From: Lysobacteraceae bacterium
Lineage (GTDB): Bacteria; Pseudomonadota; Gammaproteobacteria; Xanthomonadales; Ahniellaceae
DNA length: 55,327 nucleotides
Direction of reading: 5' to 3'
NCBI GenBank assembly: GCA_021299185.1
Contig: JAJTHZ010000021.1
Span: 1-55,327, forward strand
Shown: in pieces, positions 35,523-43,970 of the stretch
Layout of the letters: every line of letters starts with the position of its first letter
Position numbering within the stretch: the stretch's first letter is position 1
Notes under the pieces: model-generated
What the model was told of the DNA's origin: nothing
The model's input: the letters and a program-made list of their open reading frames with translations, nothing else
The model's database searches: none
Program-made: the position numbers and the translations under genes

Positions 35523-36482
35523 ATGTCCGAGGTCGCGCGCGGCAGCGAGATCGTGGTCCGCCTGCGCGGCCAGGCGGGCGCCGCGCTGTCGCCGAGCCTC
35601 GAGCTGTATCGGCCGCGCGAGGTGGTGCGGGTCGCGCTCGGCCGTCCACCGCGCGAGTTCCTGCGCATCCTGCCGCTGCTGTTTCCGCTGTGCGGCACCG
35701 CGCACGCAGTGGCGGCGCTGCGGGCGATCGAGGACGCCGGCGCGGTGCAGGTCTCGCCGATGCAGCAACTCGCGCGCCGCGTCGTCTGCCTCGCCGATGC
35801 GCTCGCGGCGCACGCCTGGCGCGCCGAGTTTGACTGGCCCGCGCTGTCGGGCGACGCCGGGCATCCGTTGCGCGTCGCCGCGGCCCGGCGCGCGACCGAC
35901 GGCCTGGTGCGGGCCCTCTACCCGGATGCCGACCTGCTCACGCCCGGCGGTGGCCGGCTGGCCCCCGCGCCCGGCTTCGCCGCGCACTGGTCGGCGGCGC
36001 TGCGCGACGTGAGCGCGGCGCTCGAACTCGATCGCCACCTGGCGAGCCTGCAGCGCGCGATGCCGGCCGCGATGGCCGGCGCCGACCCGGGCTGGCTCTC
36101 GCGCCTGCAGACCCGCTTCCGCGTGGTCGCGGCGCAGGCGCGCGCCGATGCCCACGCCTTGCTCGGCAGCCTGCCGGCGCTCGACGGCGCGCAGGCACCG
36201 GCGTCGCCCACGGTGGCGCTGGACGACGGCATCGGCGAGGGCCGGGTCGACACCGCGCGCGGCGAACTGGCCTATCGCGTGGTGCTGCGCCAGGGACGGG
36301 TGGTGGATTGCGCGCTGGAGGCCCCGATCGACCGCGTCTTCGGCACCGCCGGCGAAGCGGCGGGGTGGCTGGCCGCGCTCGACCGCGCGGCGCGTCCGCA
36401 GGCGGCCGCGCGCTGGGTGGTGGCTGCGCTCGATCCCTGCGCGCCGGTGCGTGTCGAGCAGGAGGCCCTGGCCGATGCATGA
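35523..36482 (+). CDS. hupK: HupK-like hydrogenase maturation protein
   Basis: A 319-residue protein weakly similar to hydrogenase large subunits. FPLCGTAHAVAALRAIE (from 54) resembles the first nickel-binding motif with one cysteine lost, and LDPCAPVRVE near the end resembles the second with its partner cysteine missing. HupK/HoxV proteins are proposed scaffolds on which the Fe(CN)2CO group is held before insertion. It lies 2 bp after the rubredoxin fusion gene, and its last eight bases overlap hypA. Confidence 0.78.
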   Translation: MSEVARGSEIVVRLRGQAGAALSPSLELYRPREVVRVALGRPPREFLRILPLLFPLCGTAHAVAALRAIEDAGAVQVSPMQQLARRVVCLADALAAHAWRAEFDWPALSGDAGHPLRVAAARRATDGLVRALYPDADLLTPGGGRLAPAPGFAAHWSAALRDVSAALELDRHLASLQRAMPAAMAGADPGWLSRLQTRFRVVAAQARADAHALLGSLPALDGAQAPASPTVALDDGIGEGRVDTARGELAYRVVLRQGRVVDCALEAPIDRVFGTAGEAAGWLAALDRAARPQAAARWVVAALDPCAPVRVEQEALADA

Positions 36483-36816
36483 GATGTCGCTGTGCCAGGA
36501 GCTCGCCCGCCTGATCGCCGAACGCGCGGCGGCGGACGGGTTCTCGCGCGTCCGACGCGTGGTGCTCGACATCGGCGCGCTGTCGCACGTGATGCCCGAG
36601 GCGATGGTCTTCGGCTTCGACGTGGCGACGCGCGGCGGGCCGGCCGAAGGCGCGCTGTTGGAGATCCGGCGCCCGCCCGGCACCGCCTGGTGCACCGACT
36701 GCGCCGCGAGCCGCGCGATCGCCGCGCGTGGCGATGCCTGCCCGGTGTGCGGCGGGCACAAGCTGCTGGTCACCGGCGGCGACGACCTGCGACTGAAGGA
36801 ATTGGAGGTGGTCTGA
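36475..36816 (+). CDS. hypA: Hydrogenase nickel-insertion protein HypA
   Basis: A 113-residue HypA. The N-terminal [10 protein letters not shown] gives the nickel-binding His2, and a zinc site is formed by CTDC and CPVC. It works with HypB to put nickel into the large subunit. Start ATG at 36475 lies inside the end of hupK. Its stop overlaps the hypB start as TGATG. Confidence 0.95.
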   Translation: MHEMSLCQELARLIAERAAADGFSRVRRVVLDIGALSHVMPEAMVFGFDVATRGGPAEGALLEIRRPPGTAWCTDCAASRAIAARGDACPVCGGHKLLVTGGDDLRLKELEVV

Positions 36817-37757
36817 TGTGCACCGTCTGCGGCTGCGCGAGTGGTGAGGTCCGCATCGACCCCGACCGGGTGTTCGCGGACGCGCGCTTCGAACCGGCAC
36901 CACCGGCACCCCGCATCGCGCGGGCCGGCCTGGTCGCGCCGGCCCACGAAGCGGGCCGGTCCGACACGCATGATCATCCGCCTGCGAGCGCGCACCGGCA
37001 CGCGGTCGCGGCACCGGTCGCGGACGCCGGCGAAGACCTGCACTGCCTGCCGGCGCCGCGATCCGGATTGTCGGCGGCCGGCATCCCGGAGTCGCGCCTG
37101 GTGCGCATCGAGGCCGACCTGCTGGCGAAGAACGACGCCATCGCGCGCGGCAATCGCGCGCACTTCGCCGGCCACCGCGTGCTGGCCCTCAACCTCGTGT
37201 CGAGCCCCGGCAGCGGCAAGACCACCTTGCTGGTCCGCACGCTGGAGGCCCTGCGCGGGCGCCTGCCGCTGGCGGTCATCGAGGGCGACCAGCAGACCAG
37301 CAACGACGCCGCGCGCATCCGCGCGACCGGGGTGCCGGCGGTGCAGGTCAACACCGGCAAGGGCTGCCACCTCGACGCGTCGATGGTCTCGCGCGCTTTC
37401 GATCGCCTGCACGGAATGCAGGACGGCGTGCTGTTCATCGAGAACGTCGGCAACCTGGTCTGCCCGGCGGGTTTCGACCTCGGCGAGGCGCACAAGGTGG
37501 TGCTCGCGTCGGTCACCGAGGGCGAGGACAAACCGCTCAAGTATCCCGACATCTTCGCGGCCTCGAGCCTGATGCTGGTGTCCAAGGTCGACCTGCTGCC
37601 GCACCTCGATTTCGACGTCGATGCGCTGGTGGCCAACGCGCGCCGCGTGCGGCCGGGGATCGCGGTGATCCGCGTTTCGGCGCGCACCGGCGAGGGCATG
37701 GAGGCCTGGCTGAAGTGGATCGACGCCGCGCGCACGGTGCAGGGCCTGTCGCCCTGA
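36816..37757 (+). CDS. hypB: Hydrogenase nickel-insertion GTPase HypB
   Basis: A 313-residue HypB. The N-terminal CTVCGC (2-7) is the high-affinity nickel site, followed by a short His-rich stretch ([13 protein letters not shown]). The GTPase part shows the P-loop [33 protein letters not shown] and SKVDLL. It drives nickel transfer by GTP hydrolysis with HypA. The start overlaps the hypA stop by one base. Confidence 0.96.
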   Translation: MCTVCGCASGEVRIDPDRVFADARFEPAPPAPRIARAGLVAPAHEAGRSDTHDHPPASAHRHAVAAPVADAGEDLHCLPAPRSGLSAAGIPESRLVRIEADLLAKNDAIARGNRAHFAGHRVLALNLVSSPGSGKTTLLVRTLEALRGRLPLAVIEGDQQTSNDAARIRATGVPAVQVNTGKGCHLDASMVSRAFDRLHGMQDGVLFIENVGNLVCPAGFDLGEAHKVVLASVTEGEDKPLKYPDIFAASSLMLVSKVDLLPHLDFDVDALVANARRVRPGIAVIRVSARTGEGMEAWLKWIDAARTVQGLSP

Positions 37758-37768
37758 GCACGGCCTGC

Positions 37769-40024
37769 GTGCTGGCGGTGGACGGACAGGCGACAACACA
37801 ACCCGCCGAGGGCCTGCGCATCCGTGTCCGCGGCCGCGTGCAGGGCGTGGGCTTCCGGCCGTTCGTGCATGCCCTGGCCCGGCGACTCGGGCTGGCGGGC
37901 ACGGTGCGCAACGACGCCGAAGGCGTGCTGGTCGAGGCCTGGGGCACGCGCGTGGGCGAGTTGCCGGCGCTGCTGCGCGCGCAGGCGCCGCCACTGGCGC
38001 GGATCGACGCGGTAGAGGTGCAGGCCGCGACGGGAGGCGCACCGCCTTCGGGATTCACGATCGTCGACAGCGTGCGCGAGGGCCCGGTGCGCACCGACAT
38101 CGGCCCCGATGCCGCGACCTGCGAGGACTGCCTCGACGAGCTGTTCGATCCCGCGGACCGGCGCTACCTGCATCCGTTCATCACCTGCACCCACTGCGGG
38201 CCGCGCTTCACCATCACGTCGCGGCTGCCCTACGACCGGCCGCAGACGACGATGGCGGGCTTCGCGCTGTGCGCGCGTTGCGAGCGGGAGTACACCGACC
38301 CGGCCGACCGGCGATTCCATGCCGAGACCACCTGCTGCCCGGACTGTGGTCCCCGCCTGTCGCTGCCGCCCGCCGCGATCTGGGAACTGCTGGCCGGCGG
38401 GGCGATCGTCGCGATCCAGGGCATCGGTGGCTACCACCTGGCCTGCGATGCGCGGGACGAGGCGGCCGTGGCGCGCCTGCGCATTCGCAAGCAGCGCGAG
38501 GCGAAGCCGCTGGCGGTGATGGTGGCCAACCTTGCCTCGGCGCGACGCCTCGCGCGGATCGATGAGGCGGCGGCAGCGTGCCTCGGATCCCGCGAGCGCC
38601 CGATCGTGGTGCTCGATGCCGAGCCCGGCAACGGCATCGCGCGCTCGGTGTCCATGGGGCTGCCGACGCTGGGGCTGATGCTGCCCTACACGCCGATCCA
38701 CCACCTGCTGTTCCACGCTGCGGCCGGCGCGCCAGCCGACGCGGCGTGGCGACACCGCGAATGGCCCGCTGCGTTGGTGATGACCAGCGCCAATCCGCAC
38801 GGCGAACCGCTGGTGCACACGGCGGCCGAGGCGCGCGCGCGGCTGGTCGGGATCGCGGATGCGATCGTCGACCACGACCGCGCGATCGCGGTGCGCTGCG
38901 ACGATTCGGTGCTGCGGATGGTCGACGGCGCGCCGGCGTTCATCCGGCGCGCGCGTGGCTACGTGCCGGAGCCGATCGACCTCGGGCGCGAGTTCCCGCC
39001 GTTGCTGGCCACCGGCGCCTACCTGAAGAACGCGGTCTGCGTCACGCGCGGTCGCGAGGCCTTCGTGTCGCAGCATGTCGGCGACCTCGATGGGCCCGAG
39101 GCGAGGCGGTTCCAGCACGAGGCGGCCGCGCACCTGCTGCGCATCCTCGACGTGCGGCCGACGCAGGTCGTGGGCGACCTGCATCCGGACTTCCCCGGAC
39201 GCGCGCTCGCCGATGCGGCCGACCTGCCGTGGGTCGCGGTGCAGCACCACCACGCGCACGTGGCCTCGGTGCTCGCCGAACACCACGTCGTGGGGCCCGC
39301 TCTGGGCCTCGCGCTCGACGGTTACGGCTATGGCTCCGACGGCGGCGCCTGGGGTGGCGAGCTGCTGCGGGTGGATGGCGCGGCCTGCGCGCGTCTGGGC
39401 CATCTCGCGCCGATCGCGCTGCCCGGCGGCGACCGCTGCGCGCGCGAGCCATGGCGCTGCGCCAGCGCCGCGCTGCATGCGATGGGCCGCGCGGCGGAAA
39501 TCCGCGCGCGCTTCGGCGACGAGCCGCTGACCGCGGGTGTCGCGATGATGCTGGCGAGCACCGCGATCGCCACCACGAGCAGCGCGGGCCGCTGGTTCGA
39601 CGCCGCCTGCGGCCTGCTCGGCCTGCACCTGCGCGCCGACCATGAGGGCCAGGCGCCGATGGCGCTGGAATCGCTGGTGCGCTCGCCGCGCGTGCTCGCG
39701 GGCACATGGCGGATCGTCGACGGCGTGCTGGATCCGCTGCCGCTGCTGGCGGCGATCGCCGACCGCGAGCCGCGTGACGGCGCGGAATGCTTCCACGGCA
39801 CGCTGGCGGCCGCGTTGTCCGATTGGGCCACGCAGGCGGCCCGCGCCAGCGGCCTGTCGACCATCGCCCTGTCCGGCGGCTGCTTCCTCAACCGCGTGCT
39901 GGCCGAGGAAACCGCCGCCGCGCTGCGCCGGGCCGGCCTGCGGCCCCTGTTGCCGCGCGCGCTGCCGCCCAACGACGGCGGCATCGCGCTGGGGCAGGCG
40001 GCGGTGGCGGCCGCGATGGCCTGA
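37769..40024 (+). CDS. hypF: Carbamoyltransferase HypF
   Basis: A protein of about 751 residues that makes the CN ligands' precursor from carbamoyl phosphate. Domains in order: acylphosphatase (RGRVQGVGFRPFVHALAR), two zinc fingers (CEDC...CTHC and CARC...CCPDC), a YrdC-like domain (KQREAKPLAVM, MTSANPHGEPL) and a Kae1-like domain with HHHAHVASV. No ATG fits; GTG at 37769 was chosen, 11 bp past hypB, but GTG at 37778 is also possible and a GTG at 37715 overlaps hypB. Confidence 0.94.
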   Translation: MLAVDGQATTQPAEGLRIRVRGRVQGVGFRPFVHALARRLGLAGTVRNDAEGVLVEAWGTRVGELPALLRAQAPPLARIDAVEVQAATGGAPPSGFTIVDSVREGPVRTDIGPDAATCEDCLDELFDPADRRYLHPFITCTHCGPRFTITSRLPYDRPQTTMAGFALCARCEREYTDPADRRFHAETTCCPDCGPRLSLPPAAIWELLAGGAIVAIQGIGGYHLACDARDEAAVARLRIRKQREAKPLAVMVANLASARRLARIDEAAAACLGSRERPIVVLDAEPGNGIARSVSMGLPTLGLMLPYTPIHHLLFHAAAGAPADAAWRHREWPAALVMTSANPHGEPLVHTAAEARARLVGIADAIVDHDRAIAVRCDDSVLRMVDGAPAFIRRARGYVPEPIDLGREFPPLLATGAYLKNAVCVTRGREAFVSQHVGDLDGPEARRFQHEAAAHLLRILDVRPTQVVGDLHPDFPGRALADAADLPWVAVQHHHAHVASVLAEHHVVGPALGLALDGYGYGSDGGAWGGELLRVDGAACARLGHLAPIALPGGDRCAREPWRCASAALHAMGRAAEIRARFGDEPLTAGVAMMLASTAIATTSSAGRWFDAACGLLGLHLRADHEGQAPMALESLVRSPRVLAGTWRIVDGVLDPLPLLAAIADREPRDGAECFHGTLAAALSDWATQAARASGLSTIALSGGCFLNRVLAEETAAALRRAGLRPLLPRALPPNDGGIALGQAAVAAAMA

Positions 40025-40136
40025 ATGCTGCGGCGCCGCAGGGGGAATCGCCGGCCAAATTGACGTGGCGCAAGGCCGGGGCGCCGGCCAGCCGCCATAA
40101 AGGCCTCCAGCATCGCGGCATCATCGGGAGGGTGCC

Positions 40137-40370
40137 ATGTGCCTCGCCGTACCGGCCGAAGTCATCGAGGTCGTCGACGCCACGCGTGCGCGCGTCAGCC
40201 TCGGCGGCGTGGTCAAGGAAATCGCCCTGCACCTGGTCGACGGCGTGGTCGTCGGCGACTACGTGCTGGTGCACGTGGGGTTCGCGCTGGGCAAGATCGA
40301 TCCCGAGGAGGCCCGGCGCACGCTGGACGCGCTGCGCGCCCTCGGCGAGTCGCTGGAGGACGCGGCATGA
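40137..40370 (+). CDS. hypC: Hydrogenase chaperone HypC (second copy)
   Basis: A 77-residue HypC starting MCLAVPAEVIEVVDATRARV, the typical short form that complexes with HypD. It follows a 112-bp gap after hypF, the largest in the operon, which contains the palindrome CTGCGGCGCCGCAG (40028-40041) and a GGGAGG ribosome site just before the ATG. The gap could hold an internal promoter for hypCDE, though no clear boxes are seen. Its stop overlaps hypD (ATGA). Confidence 0.94.
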   Translation: MCLAVPAEVIEVVDATRARVSLGGVVKEIALHLVDGVVVGDYVLVHVGFALGKIDPEEARRTLDALRALGESLEDAA

Positions 40371-41500
40371 AGTACATCGACGAGTTCCGCGACGGCGCTG
40401 CAGCGCGCGCGCTCGCCGCGCGCATCACCGCCGAGGCCGAGACCGGCCGCGAGTACCGACTGATGGAGTTCTGCGGCGGACACACGCACGCGATCTTCCG
40501 CTACGGCATCCCGGACCTGTTGCCGCCGAACGTGCGGCTGATCCACGGCCCGGGCTGCCCGGTGTGCGTGCTGCCGATCGGCCGCCTCGACCTCGCGATC
40601 GACCTCGCCATGCGGCCCGACGTGACCCTGTGCACCTACGGCGACATGATGCGCGTGCCCGGCTCGCGCAAGCGCAGCCTGCTGCGCGCCAAGGCCGAGG
40701 GCGCCGACGTGCGGATGGTGTATTCGGCGACCGACGCGCTGCGCATCGCGCGCGAACAGCCACGGCGCGAGGTGGTGTTCTTCGCGATCGGCTTCGAGAC
40801 CACCACGCCGCCGACCGCGGTCGCGGTGCACACCGCCGGCGCGCAAGGCCTCGCCAACTTCTCGGTCTACTGCAACCACGTGCTCACGCCGCCGGCGCTG
40901 GTGCACCTCCTCGAGACCGCGAACCCGGACGACCCGGAACCGGTCCGCATCGACGGCTTCATCGGCCCGGCCCATGTCTCGGTGGTGATCGGTACCGACG
41001 CCTACCAGCGCTTCGCCGAGCACTATCGCAAGCCGGTGGTGATCGCGGGCTTCGAGCCGCTGGACGTGCTGCAGTCGATCCTGCTGCTGGTGCGGCAGTT
41101 GAACGAGGGCAGGGCGACGATCGAGAACCAGTACAGCCGCGCGGTGGTGCCGGCCGGCAACCTGCGCGCGCAGGCGATCGTGGGCGACGTGCTCGAGGTC
41201 CGCGAGTCGTTCGAATGGCGCGGTCTCGGCGAGGTGCCGTTCTCGGCCCTGCGCCTGCGCGAGCACCACGCCGCGCACGACGCGGAGAAACGCTTCGCGG
41301 TCGCACCGTCGCGCGCGCGCGAGAACAAGGCCTGCGAGTGCCCGGCGATCCTGCGCGGCGTCAAGCGGCCCACCGACTGCGGCATCTTCGGCACGGTGTG
41401 CACGCCGGAGAACCCGATGGGCTCGTGCATGGTGTCCGCGGAAGGCGCATGCGCGGCCTACTACACCTACGGCCGGCACACGGTGCCGGCCGTGGCCTGA
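40367..41500 (+). CDS. hypD: Hydrogenase maturation scaffold HypD
   Basis: A 377-residue HypD, which with HypC builds the Fe(CN)2CO unit. Key motifs are FCGGHTHAIFRYG, HGPGCPVCV, and near the C-terminus the [4Fe-4S] cysteines in CECPAILRG, DCGIFGTVCTPENPMGSC and EGACAAYY. The ATG overlaps the hypC stop. Length and motifs are complete. Confidence 0.96.
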   Translation: MKYIDEFRDGAAARALAARITAEAETGREYRLMEFCGGHTHAIFRYGIPDLLPPNVRLIHGPGCPVCVLPIGRLDLAIDLAMRPDVTLCTYGDMMRVPGSRKRSLLRAKAEGADVRMVYSATDALRIAREQPRREVVFFAIGFETTTPPTAVAVHTAGAQGLANFSVYCNHVLTPPALVHLLETANPDDPEPVRIDGFIGPAHVSVVIGTDAYQRFAEHYRKPVVIAGFEPLDVLQSILLLVRQLNEGRATIENQYSRAVVPAGNLRAQAIVGDVLEVRESFEWRGLGEVPFSALRLREHHAAHDAEKRFAVAPSRARENKACECPAILRGVKRPTDCGIFGTVCTPENPMGSCMVSAEGACAAYYTYGRHTVPAVA

Positions 41501-41525
41501 CGCGCAAACGCCGCGAGGAGCCCGC

Positions 41526-42587
41526 ATGGACCTGCCCGAACCGACATCCCGCCCGCTGAAGTCGCGCACCCTCGACCTCGTGCGCGGCCGGATCGACATG
41601 AGCCATGGCGGCGGCGGTCGCGCGATGGCGCAGTTGATCGACGAGGTGTTCCGCGCGGCCTTCGACAACCCGGTGCTGGACCGCGGCGACGACCAGGCGC
41701 AGCTCGACATCGGCGCCGGCCGCCTCGCCTTCACCACCGACTCCTACGTGATCTCGCCGCTGTTCTTCCCGGGCGGCGACATCGGCAGCCTCGCCGTGCA
41801 CGGCACGGTCAACGACCTCGCGATGGCGGGCGCGGTGCCGAAGTGGCTGTCGTCGGCGTTCATCGTCGAGGAAGGCTTCCCGCTGGCCGACCTCAAGCGC
41901 ATCGCGGACTCGATGGGCGCGGCGGCGCGCGCGGTCGGCATGCAGGTAGTGACCGGCGACACCAAGGTGGTCGAGCGCGGCAAGGGCGACGGCGTGTTCA
42001 TCAACACCACCGGCATCGGCGTGGTGCCCGCGGGGGTCGACATCCACGCGCGCCGCGCGCGGCCCGGCGATCGCATCCTCGTCTCCGGCACGATCGGCGA
42101 CCACGGGGTCGCGATCCTCTCGCACCGCCAGGGCCTGGCGTTCGAGACCGACCTGGTGTCGGATTCCGCGCCACTGCATGGCGTGGTGGCGGCGATGCTG
42201 GCCGTCGCGCCGGACCTGCACGTGCTGCGCGACCCGACCCGCGGCGGCGTGGCCGCGACCCTCAACGAGATCGCGCAGGCCGCGGGCGTGGGCATCCGGC
42301 TCGACGAGCGCGCGCTGCCGATCCGCGCGCAGGTGCGGGGCGCCTGCGAACTGCTCGGCCTCGATCCGCTCAACGTCGCCAACGAGGGCAAGTTGCTGGC
42401 GATCTGCAGCGAAGCCGACGCCGAACGGGTACTGGCGGCGATGCGTGCCCACCCATTCGGCCGCGAGGCGGCGATCATCGGCAGCGTGGTCGAGGACGCG
42501 CAGCGATTCGTGTCGATGGACACCGTGTTCGGCGGCCGGCGCATGGTGGACTGGCTGGTCGGCGAGCAGTTGCCGCGCATCTGCTGA
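41526..42587 (+). CDS. hypE: Carbamoyl-dehydrating enzyme HypE
   Basis: A 353-residue HypE of the PurM/ThiL fold. It ends in LPRIC, whose terminal cysteine receives the carbamoyl group from HypF and is dehydrated to thiocyanate. Also visible are MSHGGGGRAMAQLI at the start and TVNDLAMAGAVP in the ATP-binding region. A GAGGAG site lies before the ATG. It closes the hydrogenase operon and is convergent with ratA, with only 9 bp between the stop codons. Confidence 0.96.
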   Translation: MDLPEPTSRPLKSRTLDLVRGRIDMSHGGGGRAMAQLIDEVFRAAFDNPVLDRGDDQAQLDIGAGRLAFTTDSYVISPLFFPGGDIGSLAVHGTVNDLAMAGAVPKWLSSAFIVEEGFPLADLKRIADSMGAAARAVGMQVVTGDTKVVERGKGDGVFINTTGIGVVPAGVDIHARRARPGDRILVSGTIGDHGVAILSHRQGLAFETDLVSDSAPLHGVVAAMLAVAPDLHVLRDPTRGGVAATLNEIAQAAGVGIRLDERALPIRAQVRGACELLGLDPLNVANEGKLLAICSEADAERVLAAMRAHPFGREAAIIGSVVEDAQRFVSMDTVFGGRRMVDWLVGEQLPRIC

Positions 42588-42596
42588 GGCGGCCGG

Positions 42597-43070
42597 TCAC
42601 TCCCGCGGCACCGGCGCGGCGCTCGAAGCGGGTGCCGGCCGCTCCGGCGCCAGCGTGCGGGCCCGCGCGACGAACGCGGCCACCAGTCGATCGGCGATCA
42701 ATCCCGCGGCGAACTGCAGGATCCCGCCCCACCACGCGTCACGGAAGCCGGTGCAGGCGCTGAACGTGACCCGGCAGCCGCAATCGCCCAGCGGCTCGAA
42801 GCGCCAGCGTCCGCGGAAGCCCTCGAACGGCCAGCCCTTGCAGCGCACGTCCATCGTGTGGAACGGCTGCTTGTCGACCTCGGCCAGCAGGTGGGAGTCG
42901 AGGCCGCGGAACCCGAAGCCGACCCGCGCGCGCACGAAATCGTCGCGTCGCTCCAGCACCACCGCCTCGGTGCACCAGGGCAGGAACGAGGGATAGTCCT
43001 CGGCGTGCTCGACCAGCGCGTAGAGCCGCTCCGGGGCCTGGGCGACGAGGGCGCTGCGCGTGAGGTCCAT
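42597..43070 (-). CDS. RatA/Coq10-family START-domain protein
   Basis: A 157-residue protein of the polyketide-cyclase/START fold. The start [20 protein letters not shown] and [16 protein letters not shown] match the RatA/YfjG group. E. coli RatA was reported as an inhibitor of ribosome subunit joining, while homologues such as yeast Coq10 bind ubiquinone; which role applies is open. The usual neighbours ratB and smpB are absent. It is the last gene of a three-gene minus-strand group, 9 bp after the membrane protein gene. Confidence 0.82.
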   Translation of the reverse strand: MDLTRSALVAQAPERLYALVEHAEDYPSFLPWCTEAVVLERRDDFVRARVGFGFRGLDSHLLAEVDKQPFHTMDVRCKGWPFEGFRGRWRFEPLGDCGCRVTFSACTGFRDAWWGGILQFAAGLIADRLVAAFVARARTLAPERPAPASSAAPVPRE

Positions 43071-43079
43071 GGCCGCGCC

Positions 43080-43961
43080 TCAACGACGCTTGCCCGCGTC
43101 GATCTTGCGCACGATCTCGCGCAGCACCGGGTCGTCCTCGATCCGGGGCACCGGCTGCGCGTCGGCCGCGGCGGACGCGGGCGCGATGCCCTCGAACTGC
43201 AGCAGGCAGCGAGCGGCGAACAGCGCCACGCCGCCGGCCAGCGGATAGTGCGCGCCCAGCACCGCGCCCAGCGTGCCCTGCGACCATGCCGATGCCGCTT
43301 CGATGGCCGGCGTGACGCCGATGCGCTGCACGTCGATGAAGGGCAGAAGGAACACCAGCAGCAGTCCCGCGGCGGCGGTCGCGGCCGCCATCACCTGGCC
43401 GTGCCCGGCCTCCACCCGCCACTGCCGGACCCGGCCCTGCAGCCGCGTGCCCGAACCCGAGACGTCCACCGCGTAGCGGCGCTGTGGCGTGCCGTCGCCG
43501 CTTTCGCCCTGGGCGTAGGTGATCCAGGCGCCGCGCACCGGGGCTTCGAGATCCATCCGGCCGCTGGCGATGCGCCACAGCGTCATCGCGGTCAGCAGCA
43601 GCACGCCGAACAGTGCCTCGATCCCGAGCAGCGCGGGCGCGAGCAGGGCCATCGCCAGCCCCGGTGCCAGCACGAAGCCGGCCTTGGTGGCGCGGGGCAT
43701 CTGCGCGTCGCTGAGGCGCGCCACGCCGGTGAACATGCCCAGGATCGACAGCGGCAGCTGGATCAGGAACAGCGGGGCCGCCCAGGCCACGAGGTCGAAT
43801 CCCGGGATGGCCTGCGGATTCGCCCAGGCCAGGGCGCAGGCGCCGCAGGCGATGGCATCGGGCACGGCATCGGCGCAGGCGACGCCCAAGGTCCGCGGCG
43901 GCGGCGCCGTCGCATCGGCGGTGACGGCGGCAGCGGTTTCGCGGCGGCGCTTGCGGGCCAT
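43080..43961 (-). CDS. Membrane protein of unknown function
   Basis: A 293-residue protein that I do not recognise. The N-terminal 22 residues are basic and then alanine-rich. Three or four hydrophobic segments lie between about 30 and 130 (including [16 protein letters not shown] and [16 protein letters not shown]). A soluble loop of about 55 residues follows, then two more hydrophobic segments ([17 protein letters not shown] near 190-210 and one near 240-260). The C-terminus is charged and likely cytoplasmic. No catalytic motif is seen. The pattern is compatible with a Yip1-like or RDD-like small membrane protein. It sits between the NPP phosphodiesterase and ratA genes with 9-bp gaps, so they are probably co-transcribed. 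Confidence 0.7.
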   Translation of the reverse strand: MARKRRRETAAAVTADATAPPPRTLGVACADAVPDAIACGACALAWANPQAIPGFDLVAWAAPLFLIQLPLSILGMFTGVARLSDAQMPRATKAGFVLAPGLAMALLAPALLGIEALFGVLLLTAMTLWRIASGRMDLEAPVRGAWITYAQGESGDGTPQRRYAVDVSGSGTRLQGRVRQWRVEAGHGQVMAAATAAAGLLLVFLLPFIDVQRIGVTPAIEAASAWSQGTLGAVLGAHYPLAGGVALFAARCLLQFEGIAPASAAADAQPVPRIEDDPVLREIVRKIDAGKRR

Positions 43962-43970
43962 GTGCCGAGC

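Noticed and set aside
36974-39796. A 940-codon minus-strand frame across hypB and hypF.
   Set aside because: It is antisense to hypB and hypF, and the translation has the Arg/Asp/His composition of a shadow frame without recognisable domains.
40028-40041. The palindrome CTGCGGCGCCGCAG before the second hypC gene as an operator.
   Set aside because: It has no loop, is only GC-rich symmetry directly after the hypF stop, and such palindromes arise often by chance at this GC content.
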